Below are positions 26,846-36,700 of a stretch of DNA of 64,000 nucleotides, in pieces. Below the pieces are notes generated by a model. That model saw only the letters and a list, made by a program, of their open reading frames with translations. It did no database searches and was not told where the DNA came from. The DNA is from Nitrospirillum amazonense (GTDB lineage Bacteria; Pseudomonadota; Alphaproteobacteria; Azospirillales; Azospirillaceae), in assembly GCF_007828035.1 (NCBI RefSeq), contig NZ_VITV01000002.1, positions 833,642 to 897,641 of the forward strand. The letters run 5' to 3'. The first letter of the stretch is position 1, and the number at the start of each line of letters is the position of its first letter. A program made the position numbers and the translations under genes.

Positions 26846-27682
26846 ATGCGTGTCTGGTTCATCACCGGGGCGTCCCGGGGTTTCGGCGCCCTGATCACCG
26901 AGCAGGCCCTGGCCGCCGGCGATGCCGTGGTCGCCACCGCCCGCGACCCGTCCACCGTCACCGCCCGCTTCGGATCCCTTCCCCGCCTGCTGGCCGCCAA
27001 GCTGGACGTGACCAACGAGGCGCAGGCCCAGGCGGCGGTGGAACAGGCCATCAAGACCTTCGGCCGCATCGACATCCTGGTGAACAACGCCGGCTATGGG
27101 CTGCTGGGCGGCGTGGAGGAAGCCAGCGGGGCGGAGGTGGAACGCCTGTTCGCCACCAACGTCTTCGGCTTGCTGGCCGTGACCCGCGCCGTGCTGCCGC
27201 ATATGCGCCGCCAGCGCGCCGGTCACATCATCAACCTGTCGTCCATCGGCGGCTATCAGTCCTTCATCGGCTGGGGCCCCTATTGCGCCACCAAGTTCGC
27301 AGTGGAAGGCCTGACCGAGGCGCTGGCGCTGGAGGTCGCCCCCCTAGGCATTCATGCAACCGTGGTGGAGCCCGGCTTCTTCCGTACCGACTTCCTGGAT
27401 GACCAGTCGCTGGCCCGCACCAAGGCGCAGATCGAGGATTATCACGCCACGGTGGGCGGCATGCGCGACTTCGCCGCTGGCGCCAACCATGCCCAGCCGG
27501 GCGATCCGGCCCGCCTGGCCCAGGCCTTCATCGCCCTGGTGAACGCGCCGCAGCCGCCCGTGCGCCTGCCACTGGGCAGCGACACGGTGGCCGCCATCGA
27601 GAAGAAGAACGCCTTCGTGGCCGGCGAACTGGCGCAGTGGCGGAAGGTGGCGCTGTCCACCGACTTTCCGGCCGGCGCGTGA
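26846..27682 (+). CDS. Short-chain dehydrogenase/reductase
   Basis: A 278-aa classical SDR. It has the cofactor motif TGASRGFG at residues 7-14, NNAGYG at the substrate loop, a NLSSIGG serine region and YCATK (YxxxK). The Arg after the glycine motif start and the length suggest NADP preference and membership of the group close to the 3-oxoacyl-ACP reductase or oxidoreductase YusZ-like branch. A good AAAGGAG site precedes the ATG. It is divergent from the LysR gene, which probably controls it. The substrate is unknown. Confidence 0.92.
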   Translation: MRVWFITGASRGFGALITEQALAAGDAVVATARDPSTVTARFGSLPRLLAAKLDVTNEAQAQAAVEQAIKTFGRIDILVNNAGYGLLGGVEEASGAEVERLFATNVFGLLAVTRAVLPHMRRQRAGHIINLSSIGGYQSFIGWGPYCATKFAVEGLTEALALEVAPLGIHATVVEPGFFRTDFLDDQSLARTKAQIEDYHATVGGMRDFAAGANHAQPGDPARLAQAFIALVNAPQPPVRLPLGSDTVAAIEKKNAFVAGELAQWRKVALSTDFPAGA

Positions 27683-27685
27683 GCA

Positions 27686-27719
27686 GACGGGGCGACCCTT
27701 CGAGGAGGGCCGCCCCGTC
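27686..27719. terminator. Bidirectional terminator hairpin between SDR and cupin genes
   Basis: GACGGGGCG (27686-27694) pairs with CGCCCCGTC (27711-27719); an inner CCCT/AGGG extends the structure. It sits exactly between the convergent stop codons at 27682 and 27721. Confidence 0.65.
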
Positions 27720-27720
27720 G

Positions 27721-28392
27721 CTATTGCGCCTGATCGCGCGCGAACTGCTGCGCGCACAGCCCTTGCGGCTGCCAATCCTGGATCAGGGTGGTCGGCGGCC
27801 GGGCGGCATCGTGCAGGATGAGGGCGAAGCCATGGCGCGGCGCCGTGCCGATGGCCATGAGCAGCATCGGCGGGCCACCTTCGATGACCAGGCTGTTGCC
27901 CGGTCCCCGCTCCTGCCGGGCACCGGCCGGCGTCTCCAGGCATGTATCCCCGGTCAGCGCATAGAAGGCCTCCGGCCCTGAATGCACATGCAGGGGCGCC
28001 GTCATGCCGGGCGTGAAGACCGACCGCAGATATTCCGCCGAATAGGAGGCAGCGGAGGTCACCGGCAGGGGCCCGATGTCCGCCACGTGCGTACCACCCT
28101 GCGGGGGCCGCCATCCTCTCCCTTCGATGGTGAACAGCCACACCTTGCCGAAGGCGGCGACGACGCTGCCCGTCTTGCTGGCCACCGCCTCCGCCGCCGC
28201 CTTGGAGGGGAAGGTGTCCAGGTGCCAATAAATGTCGCCCCCCGGCAAGGCGGCGATGTTCTGGTGGGCCATCAGGCAGGCGGGGCCGGCCGCCTCCTCC
28301 ACGCCGCAAGGGCGGGCGGTCGCCTGTCCGAAGGCTGGACCAGCCATCAGCGTGGCGGCGATAACAGCCCCGACAGCATATGCTTTGCCCAT
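27721..28392 (-). CDS. Exported cupin-domain protein
   Basis: A 223-aa protein with a signal peptide at about residues 1-22 (AVIAATLMAGPAFGQ). A cupin-like barrel follows near residues 115-185, with HVHSGPEAFYALTGDTCLE resembling the cupin metal-binding motif 1 (two His and one Glu). The start at 28392 has a strong GAGGGGAG site. Periplasmic cupins may be metal-dependent enzymes or sugar/ligand-binding proteins; the substrate is unknown. It stands alone, converging with the SDR gene. Confidence 0.8.
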   Translation of the reverse strand: MGKAYAVGAVIAATLMAGPAFGQATARPCGVEEAAGPACLMAHQNIAALPGGDIYWHLDTFPSKAAAEAVASKTGSVVAAFGKVWLFTIEGRGWRPPQGGTHVADIGPLPVTSAASYSAEYLRSVFTPGMTAPLHVHSGPEAFYALTGDTCLETPAGARQERGPGNSLVIEGGPPMLLMAIGTAPRHGFALILHDAARPPTTLIQDWQPQGLCAQQFARDQAQ

Positions 28393-28537
28393 AAGCCACT
28401 CCCCTCTATGGATGGCGCAGCATGTCCATCCCAAGGGCGGGGGCGCAATATCTCCGGGTAGATACAACTTTTCGTGGGATCATGAGGTGGGGTTGGGTCG
28501 CGCCGCGCAAACCTGCCTCCTGCCCGCCACCACTTGC

Positions 28538-29875
28538 CTACGCCGCGCCCTTTTCCGCCTTGCGCGCGGTGAAGCGGTTGACCGGAACCTCCAACCCCAG
28601 ATTGTCGCGGAAGGTCTCGCCCTCATACTCCCGCCGCAGCAGGCCACGGTCCTGGAGGATGGGCACCACCGTCTCCACGAACACGTCCAGCTGCTTGGGC
28701 AGCGCCTCGAAGAAGACGAAGCCGTCGGCGGCCTTGGCGTCCAGCCACTGCTGGAACTTGTCGGCGATCTGTTCCGGCGTGCCGACGAAGTTGCCGCGCG
28801 GTGTGGCGAAGCGCTGGGCCACCTGGCGCAGGGTGAGGCCGTCGCGCTTGGCGGCGCTGACGATCTTCAACACGCTGCTCTGGTTGCTGTTGAGGCCGAC
28901 GGCGGTCACGTCCGGGAAGGGCGCGTCCAGGTCGTACTGGCTGAAATCGTGGTCGTTGAACGGCCGGCCCAGCATGGACAGGGCGTTCTCGATGGACACC
29001 AGGTTGGCCAGTTCCTGGTACTTCGCCTCGGCCTCCGCCTCGGTGGCGCCCACCACCGGCGCCACGCCCGGCAGGATGAACACCTTCTCCGGGTCGCGGC
29101 CGAAACCGGCCGCCCGCGCCTTCACGTCGGCGTAGTAGGCCTGCGCCTCCGCCAGATCATCCTGGCCGACGAAGATGGCGTCGGCGTGCCTGGCGGCGAA
29201 GTTCTTGCCGTCCTCCGACGCGCCGGCCTGGAAGATCACCGGCTGGCCCTGGGGCGATCGGGCGATGTTCAGGGGGCCCTTCACCTGGAAGAACTCCCCC
29301 TTATGGTCCAGGGTGTTGAGCTTCTTCGGGTCGAAGAAGACGCCGCTTTCCTTGTCATGGACCAGGGCGTCATCCTCCCAGCTGTCCCACAGGCCCTGGA
29401 CCACATCCAGGTATTCGGCCGCCAGGCGATAGCGCTGGTCATGGGCCAGGTGCTGGGCCTTGCTGTAGTTGGCGGCGCTGCCCTCCAGCCAGCTGGTGAC
29501 CACGTTCCAGCCCGCCCGGCCGCCGCTGATATGGTCCAGCGAGGCGAACTGGCGTGCCACGTTATAGGGCTCGCTGTAGCTGACGGTCAGGGTGCCGACC
29601 AGGCCGATATGGCTGGTGGCGCCGGCCAGCGCCGACAGGATGGTCAGCGGCTCGAACCGGTTCAGATAGTGGGGGCTGGACTTCTCGGTGATGTAGACGC
29701 TGTCGGCCACGAACAGGAAGTCGAACTTGCCCTTCTCCGCCACCTGCGCCTGGCGCTTGTAGAAGGCGAAGTTGGTGCTGGCGTCGGGCTGGGCGTCCGG
29801 ATGGCGCCAGTCACCCCAGGTGCGGCCAACGCCGTGAAGGATGAAACCCAGTTTCAACTGCTTGCCCGCACTCAT
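28538..29875 (-). CDS. LLM-class flavin-dependent monooxygenase (NtaA/SnaA/DszA/SsuD-like)
   Basis: A 445-aa luciferase-like FMN/FMNH2-dependent monooxygenase of the nitrilotriacetate monooxygenase / DszA subfamily. The opening [17 protein letters not shown] is followed by [38 protein letters not shown] (given as [11 protein letters not shown] and [10 protein letters not shown]) and GWNVVTS, all conserved in this group. The enzyme would need a separate flavin reductase, which is not visible here. The start at 29875 has a GGAGG site six bases upstream. It lies after the tautomerase-SDR pair on the same strand but copy B of the hairpin repeat separates them. A sulfur- or nitrogen-containing organic substrate is likely. 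Confidence 0.92.
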   Translation of the reverse strand: MSAGKQLKLGFILHGVGRTWGDWRHPDAQPDASTNFAFYKRQAQVAEKGKFDFLFVADSVYITEKSSPHYLNRFEPLTILSALAGATSHIGLVGTLTVSYSEPYNVARQFASLDHISGGRAGWNVVTSWLEGSAANYSKAQHLAHDQRYRLAAEYLDVVQGLWDSWEDDALVHDKESGVFFDPKKLNTLDHKGEFFQVKGPLNIARSPQGQPVIFQAGASEDGKNFAARHADAIFVGQDDLAEAQAYYADVKARAAGFGRDPEKVFILPGVAPVVGATEAEAEAKYQELANLVSIENALSMLGRPFNDHDFSQYDLDAPFPDVTAVGLNSNQSSVLKIVSAAKRDGLTLRQVAQRFATPRGNFVGTPEQIADKFQQWLDAKAADGFVFFEALPKQLDVFVETVVPILQDRGLLRREYEGETFRDNLGLEVPVNRFTARKAEKGAA

Positions 29876-29978
29876 GATCGCCTCCGCTGAAATCAAGGCG
29901 GTCAGCATCCGGGCGGGACCGGCGCCACACAAACGAGTCTTCTCAATGAGACCGTTGAGTGGCGCCGGAACCAGTCGT

Positions 29979-30113
29979 GTTCCCTCAAACGTCGGGCGGC
30001 CACATCCGTGGCCTTGGCTCGTCCTCACATTCCGGTCCGCTCCGCTCCCCAGAATGCTCCGGCGGCCGCCGTCGCGGCCTACAGCGTCCCTGGACCTAGG
30101 CCCAGGGACGCTG
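29979..30113 (-). repeat. Dispersed three-hairpin intergenic repeat, copy B
   Basis: Begins four bases after the SDR stop (minus strand). Hairpin 3 is a 12-bp stem CAGCGTCCCTGG (30082-30093) with CCAGGGACGCTG (30102-30113). Hairpin 2 is GGCCGC-CGTC-GCGGCC (30064-30079). Hairpin 1 is GGCCAC-ATCC-GTGGCC (29998-30013). It aligns base for base with copy A between stems while the stems differ by paired changes. Confidence 0.85.
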
Positions 30114-30116
30114 AGG

Positions 30117-30812
30117 TCAGAACTTCTCCACCCACGGGCGCAATTCCACCTCCCAGGTCCAAGCGCTGCGGTGCTGGGTGTGGATGTGCAGGTATTCCCG
30201 GGCGATGGCGTCAGGGTCCAGCCATTTGTCCGCCGGCCCGTCTTCGCCGGGTTTGGACCAGCTGCTGGCCACGCCACCGTCGATGACGAAGTGGGCAACG
30301 TGGATATTCTGCGGCGCCAGCTCGCGCGCCAGGCTTTGCGCCATGCCGCGTAAAGCGAACTTTCCCATGGCGAAAGGGGTGGAACCCGCCAGGCCCTTCA
30401 CGCTGGCGGTGGCGCCGGTCAGCAGGATGCTGCCCCGGCCCAGCACGCGCATCCGCACCGCCGCCGCCTGGGCCACCAGGAAACCGGCGTAAGCGGAGAC
30501 GCGCAGGGATTCCAGGACCTGGGCAGGGTTCAGGTCCTGCACCGGCCCGCGGGCACGGGCACTGGCGTTGAACACCACCAGTTCCGGCACGCCCAGGTCG
30601 GTGTCGACCTGTTCGAAGAGGCGGGCCACCGCCTCGGGTTCGGCGGCGTCGACGGCGTAGGCTTGCGCCCCCGTCTCCGCCACCAGGTCCGCCAGCTTGT
30701 CCGTGTTGCGTGCGGCCAGCGCCACGCGGAACCCTTCCCTGGCCAACAGGCGGGCGAGCGAAGCGCTAATGCCCTTGCCCGCGCCAACAATCAGTGCCGA
30801 TTTCCCCGTCAT
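30117..30812 (-). CDS. SDR-family protein lacking the catalytic tyrosine
   Basis: A 231-aa Rossmann-fold protein. The cofactor motif GAGKGISAS is present and the segment [11 protein letters not shown] replaces the NNAG motif. At the catalytic site the usual YxxxK reads FAMGK, so Tyr is replaced by Phe while Lys is kept. Proteins of this sort form a recognised non-classical SDR branch, and their reductase activity is doubtful. The start overlaps the tautomerase stop by four bases (ATGA), so the two are translationally coupled. The operon is divergent from a MarR gene. Confidence 0.85.
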   Translation of the reverse strand: MTGKSALIVGAGKGISASLARLLAREGFRVALAARNTDKLADLVAETGAQAYAVDAAEPEAVARLFEQVDTDLGVPELVVFNASARARGPVQDLNPAQVLESLRVSAYAGFLVAQAAAVRMRVLGRGSILLTGATASVKGLAGSTPFAMGKFALRGMAQSLARELAPQNIHVAHFVIDGGVASSWSKPGEDGPADKWLDPDAIAREYLHIHTQHRSAWTWEVELRPWVEKF

Positions 30813-31192
30813 GATGCGTACTGCGCCTCACCGTTGCCGAAGGACCAGTTCTCCTTGGGTACCTCGACCAGGTTGATGAACACGTCCTCGCGCCGCAGCC
30901 CCAGCCGGGCGTGCAGGCCATCGGCCACCGCCTTGTAGAAGGCCTTCTTCACCTCCAGCGTCCGGCCCTGGTTCAGGGTGATTTGGATGATCACCGTGTC
31001 GCGGGTGCGGTGGATGCCGAGGTAATTGGCGTCGGCCACGAAGTCGCTGTCACCATGTTCGGTGATTATCTGGAAACGGTCATCCTTGGGCACGTTCAGG
31101 GTGCTGAGCATGGCCTCATAGATCACCTCGCCGATGGTGTGGCGGTATTCGGCGGACTTGCCTTTGACCAAGTCGATGCGGGCGAGCGGCAT
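30809..31192 (-). CDS. Tautomerase-family protein (4-oxalocrotonate tautomerase-like)
   Basis: A 127-aa protein starting MPLARIDL; after Met removal Pro becomes the N-terminal catalytic base, the defining residue of the superfamily. The length is that of a fused two-repeat tautomerase rather than the 60-aa 4-OT monomer. A GGAGG ribosome site precedes the ATG at 31192. It is the first gene of the tautomerase-SDR operon and is divergent from MarR. Substrates may be aromatic breakdown products; this is inferred from family and MarR context only. Confidence 0.88.
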   Translation of the reverse strand: MPLARIDLVKGKSAEYRHTIGEVIYEAMLSTLNVPKDDRFQIITEHGDSDFVADANYLGIHRTRDTVIIQITLNQGRTLEVKKAFYKAVADGLHARLGLRREDVFINLVEVPKENWSFGNGEAQYAS

Positions 31193-31255
31193 GGGATGTT
31201 CCTCCGGTTGTGGGCGGCCCTCAGCGGGACACCCAAATACGAGCATGCCGCATTT

Positions 31256-31271
31256 ATGGGTAATTGCCCAT
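31256..31271. promoter_or_regulatory. Probable MarR operator
   Basis: ATGGG-TAATTG-CCCAT, a near-perfect 16-bp palindrome centred between the divergent tautomerase (start 31192) and MarR (start 31339) genes. Such a site would let MarR repress both directions. Confidence 0.6.
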
Positions 31272-31338
31272 ATGATCGTTGACAGCGCCGCCGCGGGCGC
31301 GCCTGATACGCTGGTGCCCGTCTCCACCAGGACCATTC

Positions 31339-31830
31339 ATGCCTAACACCGCCCCCCTTGCCGCCGACCTGTCCGAACCCACGCAGTGCAACTGCGCCGC
31401 CCTGCGCCAGGCCTCCCGCCGCCTGACCAAGTTCTATGACGCCGCCCTGGCGCCCACGGGGTTGGGCATTAATCAGTACTCCATCCTGTCCCGCCTCAAC
31501 CGCCATGGACCCAAAAGCATTCAGGATTTGGCGGCCCTGCTGGCCATGGATCGGTCCACCCTAGGGCACCTGCTGCGCCCGCTGGAGAAGCGCAACCTGG
31601 TGCGCCTGACGATCACGCCGGCGGATAAGCGCCGCCGGGTGCTGGTGCTGACGGCGGAGGGGCAGGATCTGATCGCCCAGGCCCAGCCGCTATGGGCAGC
31701 GGCGCAAGCGCGGTTTGAGTCCGCCTTCGGCGGCGACAACGCCCTGACCCTGCGCGCCGTGCTGCGCCAGGTGGAAACGGCGGAACTGTCGGAAGCGCCT
31801 AGTAACACCACCAGTTCCGATCAGTTCTGA
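31339..31830 (+). CDS. MarR-family transcriptional regulator
   Basis: A 163-aa winged-helix repressor. The DNA-binding helices are SIQDLAALLAMDRSTLGHLL at about residues 57-76, and the wing is ITPADKRRRVLVLTAEG. Two cysteines in QCNCAALR near the N-terminus could serve as redox or metal sensors. The ATG at 31339 follows a CAGGA site. Divergent from the tautomerase-SDR operon with a palindrome between them, it very probably represses that operon in the absence of a phenolic-type ligand. Confidence 0.9.
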   Translation: MPNTAPLAADLSEPTQCNCAALRQASRRLTKFYDAALAPTGLGINQYSILSRLNRHGPKSIQDLAALLAMDRSTLGHLLRPLEKRNLVRLTITPADKRRRVLVLTAEGQDLIAQAQPLWAAAQARFESAFGGDNALTLRAVLRQVETAELSEAPSNTTSSDQF

Positions 31831-32018
31831 TTGAATAAAATGCCATGTAATTGATAGCAAGATAGCGGCAGAACGCCGCAGGCCGCCGGCGCGCGACAGG
31901 ATACAAGGTTAACGGGGGTAGCAATTGGACAGGTGCACCCCATGTCCTCTTCCTACAATGGGGTATCTCTTGTGGGAAATGGACAGGGGCCCCAGCGCAA
32001 TCCGCTTCAGGAGCCGCC

Positions 32019-33701
32019 ATGCCGCGTCTTGTCGATCTTTCCTTGCGCACCCGTATATTCTCCGCCTTCGCTTTGGTCTTGCTGGTGACCTTGGGCCTGG
32101 GGCTGTTCGCATTGGAGCGCCTTTCCCGCATCGAGGCGGCCGCCGCCGACCTGGGAACCGACGCCCTGCCCTCCATCGTCGCCAGCAATGAATTGCTGCA
32201 GGGCGTGCTTGAGGCCCGCCGCTTCCAGCAGGGCATGCTGCTGTCCACCGATGACGCGGCCCGGGCGGAACAGGAAAAGACGGTGACCCAGGAACTGGAC
32301 CGCGTGGCCAAGGGCCGCCGGGCCTACGACCCGCTGATCACCATCGAGCGGCCGCAGATGGACCAGTTCGACAAACTGTGGCCGCGGTTCCTTGCCTCCT
32401 CCACCCAGGTCATCGACGCCCTGCACAAAGGCGACCGGGAAACGGCGCTGAAGCTGTACGCCGGCGAAAACCGCGAGCAGACCCGCGCCCTGGTCAAGGT
32501 GCTGACCGAGGCGGCGGACCTGAACTACCGCGCCGGACAGGACGCTTACGCCCAGCTGAGCCGCACCACTGGCATCTCGCGCCTGGGCACGCTGCTGGCG
32601 CTGGCCACGGCACTGGCCGTGGCTTTTGCCACCGGCGCCATCATGGTGCTGACCACCGGCCGCCCCACCCGTCAGCTGACAGCCGTCATGACGCGGCTGA
32701 GCCACCGCCAGCTGGACACCGCCATCCCCGGCGCCGACCGCCAGGATGAGATCGGCGCCATGGCACGCGCCGTCCAGGTGTTCCGCGACGGCCTGGTGGA
32801 GGCCGAGCGCCTGGCCGCCGCGCAGCGGGAGACGGAGGCGGCCAAGGCCCGCCGCGTGGCCGCCATCGACAGCCTGGTCAGCGATTTCGACCGCCAATCC
32901 TCCCACATCCTGCGCCAGTTCAGCGGTGCGGCCGCCGAATTGGACACCGCCGCGCAGAGCATGTCCGGCGTGGCGGAGGAAACCAACCGCCAGTCGGCCA
33001 GTGCCGCCGCCGCCGCGGGCCAGACCACCGCCAACGTCCAAACCGTGGCCGCGGCAGCCGAGGAGATGGCGGCCAGCATCGCGGAGATCAACCGCCAAGT
33101 GGTGCACGCCCAGGCCATCGCCGGCCGCGCCAGCGCGGACGCGCGCGAAACCATGGCCACCGTCGCCGGGCTGACCGATGCCACCCAGCGCATCGGCGAA
33201 GTGGTGACCCTGATCCAGACCATCGCCGAACAGACCAACCTACTGGCGTTGAACGCCACCATCGAGGCCGCGCGCGCCGGGGAGGCCGGCAAGGGCTTCG
33301 CCGTCGTGGCGGCGGAGGTGAAGGGCCTGGCGAACCAGACGGCCAAGGCGACGGAGGACATCGCCGCCCAGATCACGGCGGTGCAGCAGGTGTCATCCCG
33401 CACCTCCACCGCCATCCAGGCCATCGGCGCGGTGATCGAGGAGGTCAACAGCATCTCCACCTCCATCGCCGCCGCCATGGAACAGCAGGGCGCCTCGACC
33501 ACGGAAATCAGCCGCAACGTGGGCCAGGCCGCCACCGGCACCCAAGGCGTGGCAGATGCGCTGGGCGCCGTGACAGAAGCCGCGGGCCAGGCCGGTGCCG
33601 CCGCCACCCAGGTGCTGGGCGCCGCCCATGACCTGTCGGAACAATCCGGCGTGCTGCAGGACCACGTCAGCCGCTTCCTGGCGGCCATCAAGGCGGCTTG
33701 A
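32019..33701 (+). CDS. Methyl-accepting chemotaxis protein (receptor 1)
   Basis: A 560-aa transmembrane chemoreceptor. TM1 lies at about residues 12-33, a helical periplasmic sensor of about 150 residues follows (four-helix-bundle type), TM2 is near 190-212, HAMP is 212-265, and the signalling domain spans about 290-555. The conserved hairpin tip [19 protein letters not shown] is intact. No CheR-binding pentapeptide is seen at the C-terminus. A second receptor of the same build lies at 37888, on the other side of a LamG-domain gene. The ligand is unknown. A strong terminator follows. Confidence 0.94.
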   Translation: MPRLVDLSLRTRIFSAFALVLLVTLGLGLFALERLSRIEAAAADLGTDALPSIVASNELLQGVLEARRFQQGMLLSTDDAARAEQEKTVTQELDRVAKGRRAYDPLITIERPQMDQFDKLWPRFLASSTQVIDALHKGDRETALKLYAGENREQTRALVKVLTEAADLNYRAGQDAYAQLSRTTGISRLGTLLALATALAVAFATGAIMVLTTGRPTRQLTAVMTRLSHRQLDTAIPGADRQDEIGAMARAVQVFRDGLVEAERLAAAQRETEAAKARRVAAIDSLVSDFDRQSSHILRQFSGAAAELDTAAQSMSGVAEETNRQSASAAAAAGQTTANVQTVAAAAEEMAASIAEINRQVVHAQAIAGRASADARETMATVAGLTDATQRIGEVVTLIQTIAEQTNLLALNATIEAARAGEAGKGFAVVAAEVKGLANQTAKATEDIAAQITAVQQVSSRTSTAIQAIGAVIEEVNSISTSIAAAMEQQGASTTEISRNVGQAATGTQGVADALGAVTEAAGQAGAAATQVLGAAHDLSEQSGVLQDHVSRFLAAIKAA

Positions 33702-33706
33702 TAACG

Positions 33707-33742
33707 GAACCCGGCGGGGGGGCGATCACCCCCGCCGGGTTC
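33707..33742. terminator. Bidirectional terminator, 14-bp perfect stem
   Basis: GAACCCGGCGGGGG (33707-33720) pairs fully with 33729-33742 across an 8-base loop. It sits between the chemoreceptor stop (33701) and the convergent LamG-protein stop (33748). Confidence 0.8.
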
Positions 33743-33747
33743 ACCTG

Positions 33748-36700
33748 TCAGGGCAGCGACACCACGTTATTGGCCAGTGTCAGTTCCGGCTGGTCCAGCC
33801 CCACCCGCACGGTAGCACCCTGCGCCTTGAAGCTCTTGGGCAAGGGCAGCGTCACCTCCGCCGTGCGCGGCACCAGATCCAGGGGTGCCGCCAGCGCCGG
33901 CACGGGCGCCGTCGCCACCACCGTGCCGCTGGCGTCGACCAGTGACAGGATGCCGGCCGGCGCGGCGGCCCCGCCCAGGCTGTGCACGGTGGCGTGCAGC
34001 ACGCCTTTTTCCACTCGCACATCGTCCCGGCCGATGCCCAGGTCGGGCCGGGTTTCCACCGGCGTGGTCGCCTGGTCCAGCGTGAACTCCAGCACCGTGG
34101 TCTGATGCGGCTGGAACACCAGGTCCACGCCGGCGCTGCGTTCCAGATCCACCGCCTTGGTCGTGGCCTCACCGGTGATGGCGTCACCTTCTCCGGTCGC
34201 CGCACCACTGACCATGCGCCAGTGGCCGGCGGTGACGTTCCAGGTGGTCATGCGCGCCGCCTGCGGCCGGTCGGATAGGTTGTAGGCCACCACCTTGAAA
34301 TGGTCGCGCGTGGCGCCCGGCAGCAGGATCGCCACCTGCTCCGCCCCATCCGGCTCAGCGAAGCGCCAGCTGACGGTGTGGCCAGGGTAGAGATAGTTGC
34401 GGCGCAGCGCCACGCCGCCCAGGCGTTCCCGCTGCAGGACGTCGTTGGGCAGGTCCACCCGGTCGGACCACCAGTGCCCTTCGGTGTTCATGTACATCGT
34501 CTGCGACTTGGACTGGATGGCGGCGGCGTGCAACTCCTCCAGCCAGCGCTTGTCACCCGTCATCTGCCAGGCAATATAGGGCGCGAACCCGCTGTCGCCC
34601 CGCAGGGTCGCCGGCCCGGCCTTGTCGGCCTTGGCGGTCATGGCTTTGCCCCAGTCGTCACGGCGGCCCAGCACGTCGATGGCGTTCTCGTTCAGCTCAT
34701 CGATGGCGCGCGGTCCCGCCTGGGCCACGCGCGACAGGATGGGGCTGAGGTACTTGGCGTCACCGGTCCAGCGGTAACTGGCCCAGAAGGTTTGCATGGC
34801 CCCGACCTCCCCCACCGCCTTGGCGAGGTCCCCATCCCGCTCCGCATCCGTGCGCCAGTTGATTTCCGCGGGGAAAGACAGGGTGCCGTCCTTGCCACCC
34901 GGCTTGCCGTGGGCGAGATAGCCGTCGGCCAGCCCTTGGATCAACGCGCGGGCCTTGGGGTTGGCGTTGTAGATGCCCATGAGGATGGCGGGATGGGTGA
35001 TCATGAAGGAATGGGGCTTCTGCCACTCCCACGGCCCCTCACGGTAAGCCTGGGTGCCACTGAACCAGTTGGTGGCGAAGTGCACATGGCCGTTGGGATT
35101 GGGCAGGATGATGCGCTCCGCCAGCGCCTTGGTGGTGGCCATCAGCCGCTCCACCGTGCGCGGCTCGCCCCAGTTCAGGTACAGCGCTTCGCTGTTGCTG
35201 TTGATGCCTTCCTCATAGGAATGCAGCTCATCGGTGGCGATCGTGCCCAGGCCGTTGGTGATCATGCCGTTGCGGTACTGCGCGTCGATCAGGGCGCGCA
35301 GCGAGGCGTTGATCTTGTCCGGCTCCACGCCCATCAGGGCCAAACCGGGCCACTGCTCCGTCAGGTCGGTGTCGTCGGAGATGCCGCCGCCGAAATCGCC
35401 GTAGGGCACCTGGCGCTCATCGATCCACCAATCGACAAAGCGGCGCACCAGCTTCATGTCTTCCACTTGGCGGAAGGCCCACAGGGGCACGCCGGCCGGC
35501 GCCTGTGGCTGGGCGAAGGCGGGCCAGCCCTGCGCGCCATAGCTCATGTCCGCCCAGTAATAGCGGCCCAGCAGGTTGTCCGGATCCACGCGCAGCAGGT
35601 CGCTGACATCACCGAAGAGGCGGCGGTACAGGCGCTGGCGCTTGGAGGTGGTGTGCTCCTCCACCAGGAAGCCCCAGTTGTCCTTCACCTGGTTCAGGCG
35701 GTCGGCGATGTGCTCCACCTTCGCCTGCTCCCGATCCTTGAACACCAGGCGGATGCGGGCGCCGTCCAGGCTGTGGGCGGTGAAGTCGGGGGCGGCCGAG
35801 GCGACGGTCAGGTAAAGGCTGTCGTTGGTCAGGATGCGATCGCGCGTGTCCAGCCACAGGGTGCGCGCTTGGCCCGGCTTGACCGAGACCGACACATCGA
35901 TCAAGTCGCGATCCGGCCAGATAGGGTCCTTGACCTGAATGTTCAGGGGGATCAGCCCGTCCTTGCCCGGGGCGACACTCAGCGCCGGCAGGTCGATGGC
36001 GATGCCGTCCAGACCGTCGTGCATATTCTCCCAGCCATAGGCCCAAGCGCGCATCAACGGCTGCGCCACCGGCGGATCGCCGAAGCCGGAGGGGATGAGG
36101 ACATGCACGATGGGCATGCTGGCGCCGGCTTCCGCCGCCCGCTTGCGCACCGGCGCCTCGTTGGGCAGGGCCACAACCGTGCTGCGCTCGTTGGCCGGAT
36201 AGCGGCCGGCGATGTAGCCGCGCAAGGCCGCCAGGTTGTCATAGTCGGGGGCCGCATCGGCGCGAATGGTGTAGCTCAGCTTCATCGTGCCCTGCGGCTC
36301 CGCCCCCTCGGTCACGTTGTAGGCCCAGATCTCCTGGATGGGGGTTTCCTGGGCCACGTTGGTGAAGCGCAGGCGCCCGCCCCGCCGGCTATCGAACTGG
36401 TCCACCGTGCGCACCGGCCCTTGGCGGCGCTTGGCCAGCGGCCTGAACGCGCCGTCCGCGCCGGCATAGTCCAGGCTGCCGTACGCGGCCCCCCTTATCT
36501 CCACACGATTGAAGGGTTCATCGGGAAGCGCCAGGTCCAGCGCCTGTCCACCCTCCACATAGGTGTTCCAGTCCGGCAGGGTAAAATAGTCATTGCGGCC
36601 GGGCAGGCGGGACCGGTTGTAGACACCCGGCCAAGTCGTCTCACTGATGCCGTCGGTGGCCTTCCACATCCATTCCTTCTTGTCCTTGGCATCCGCGAAC

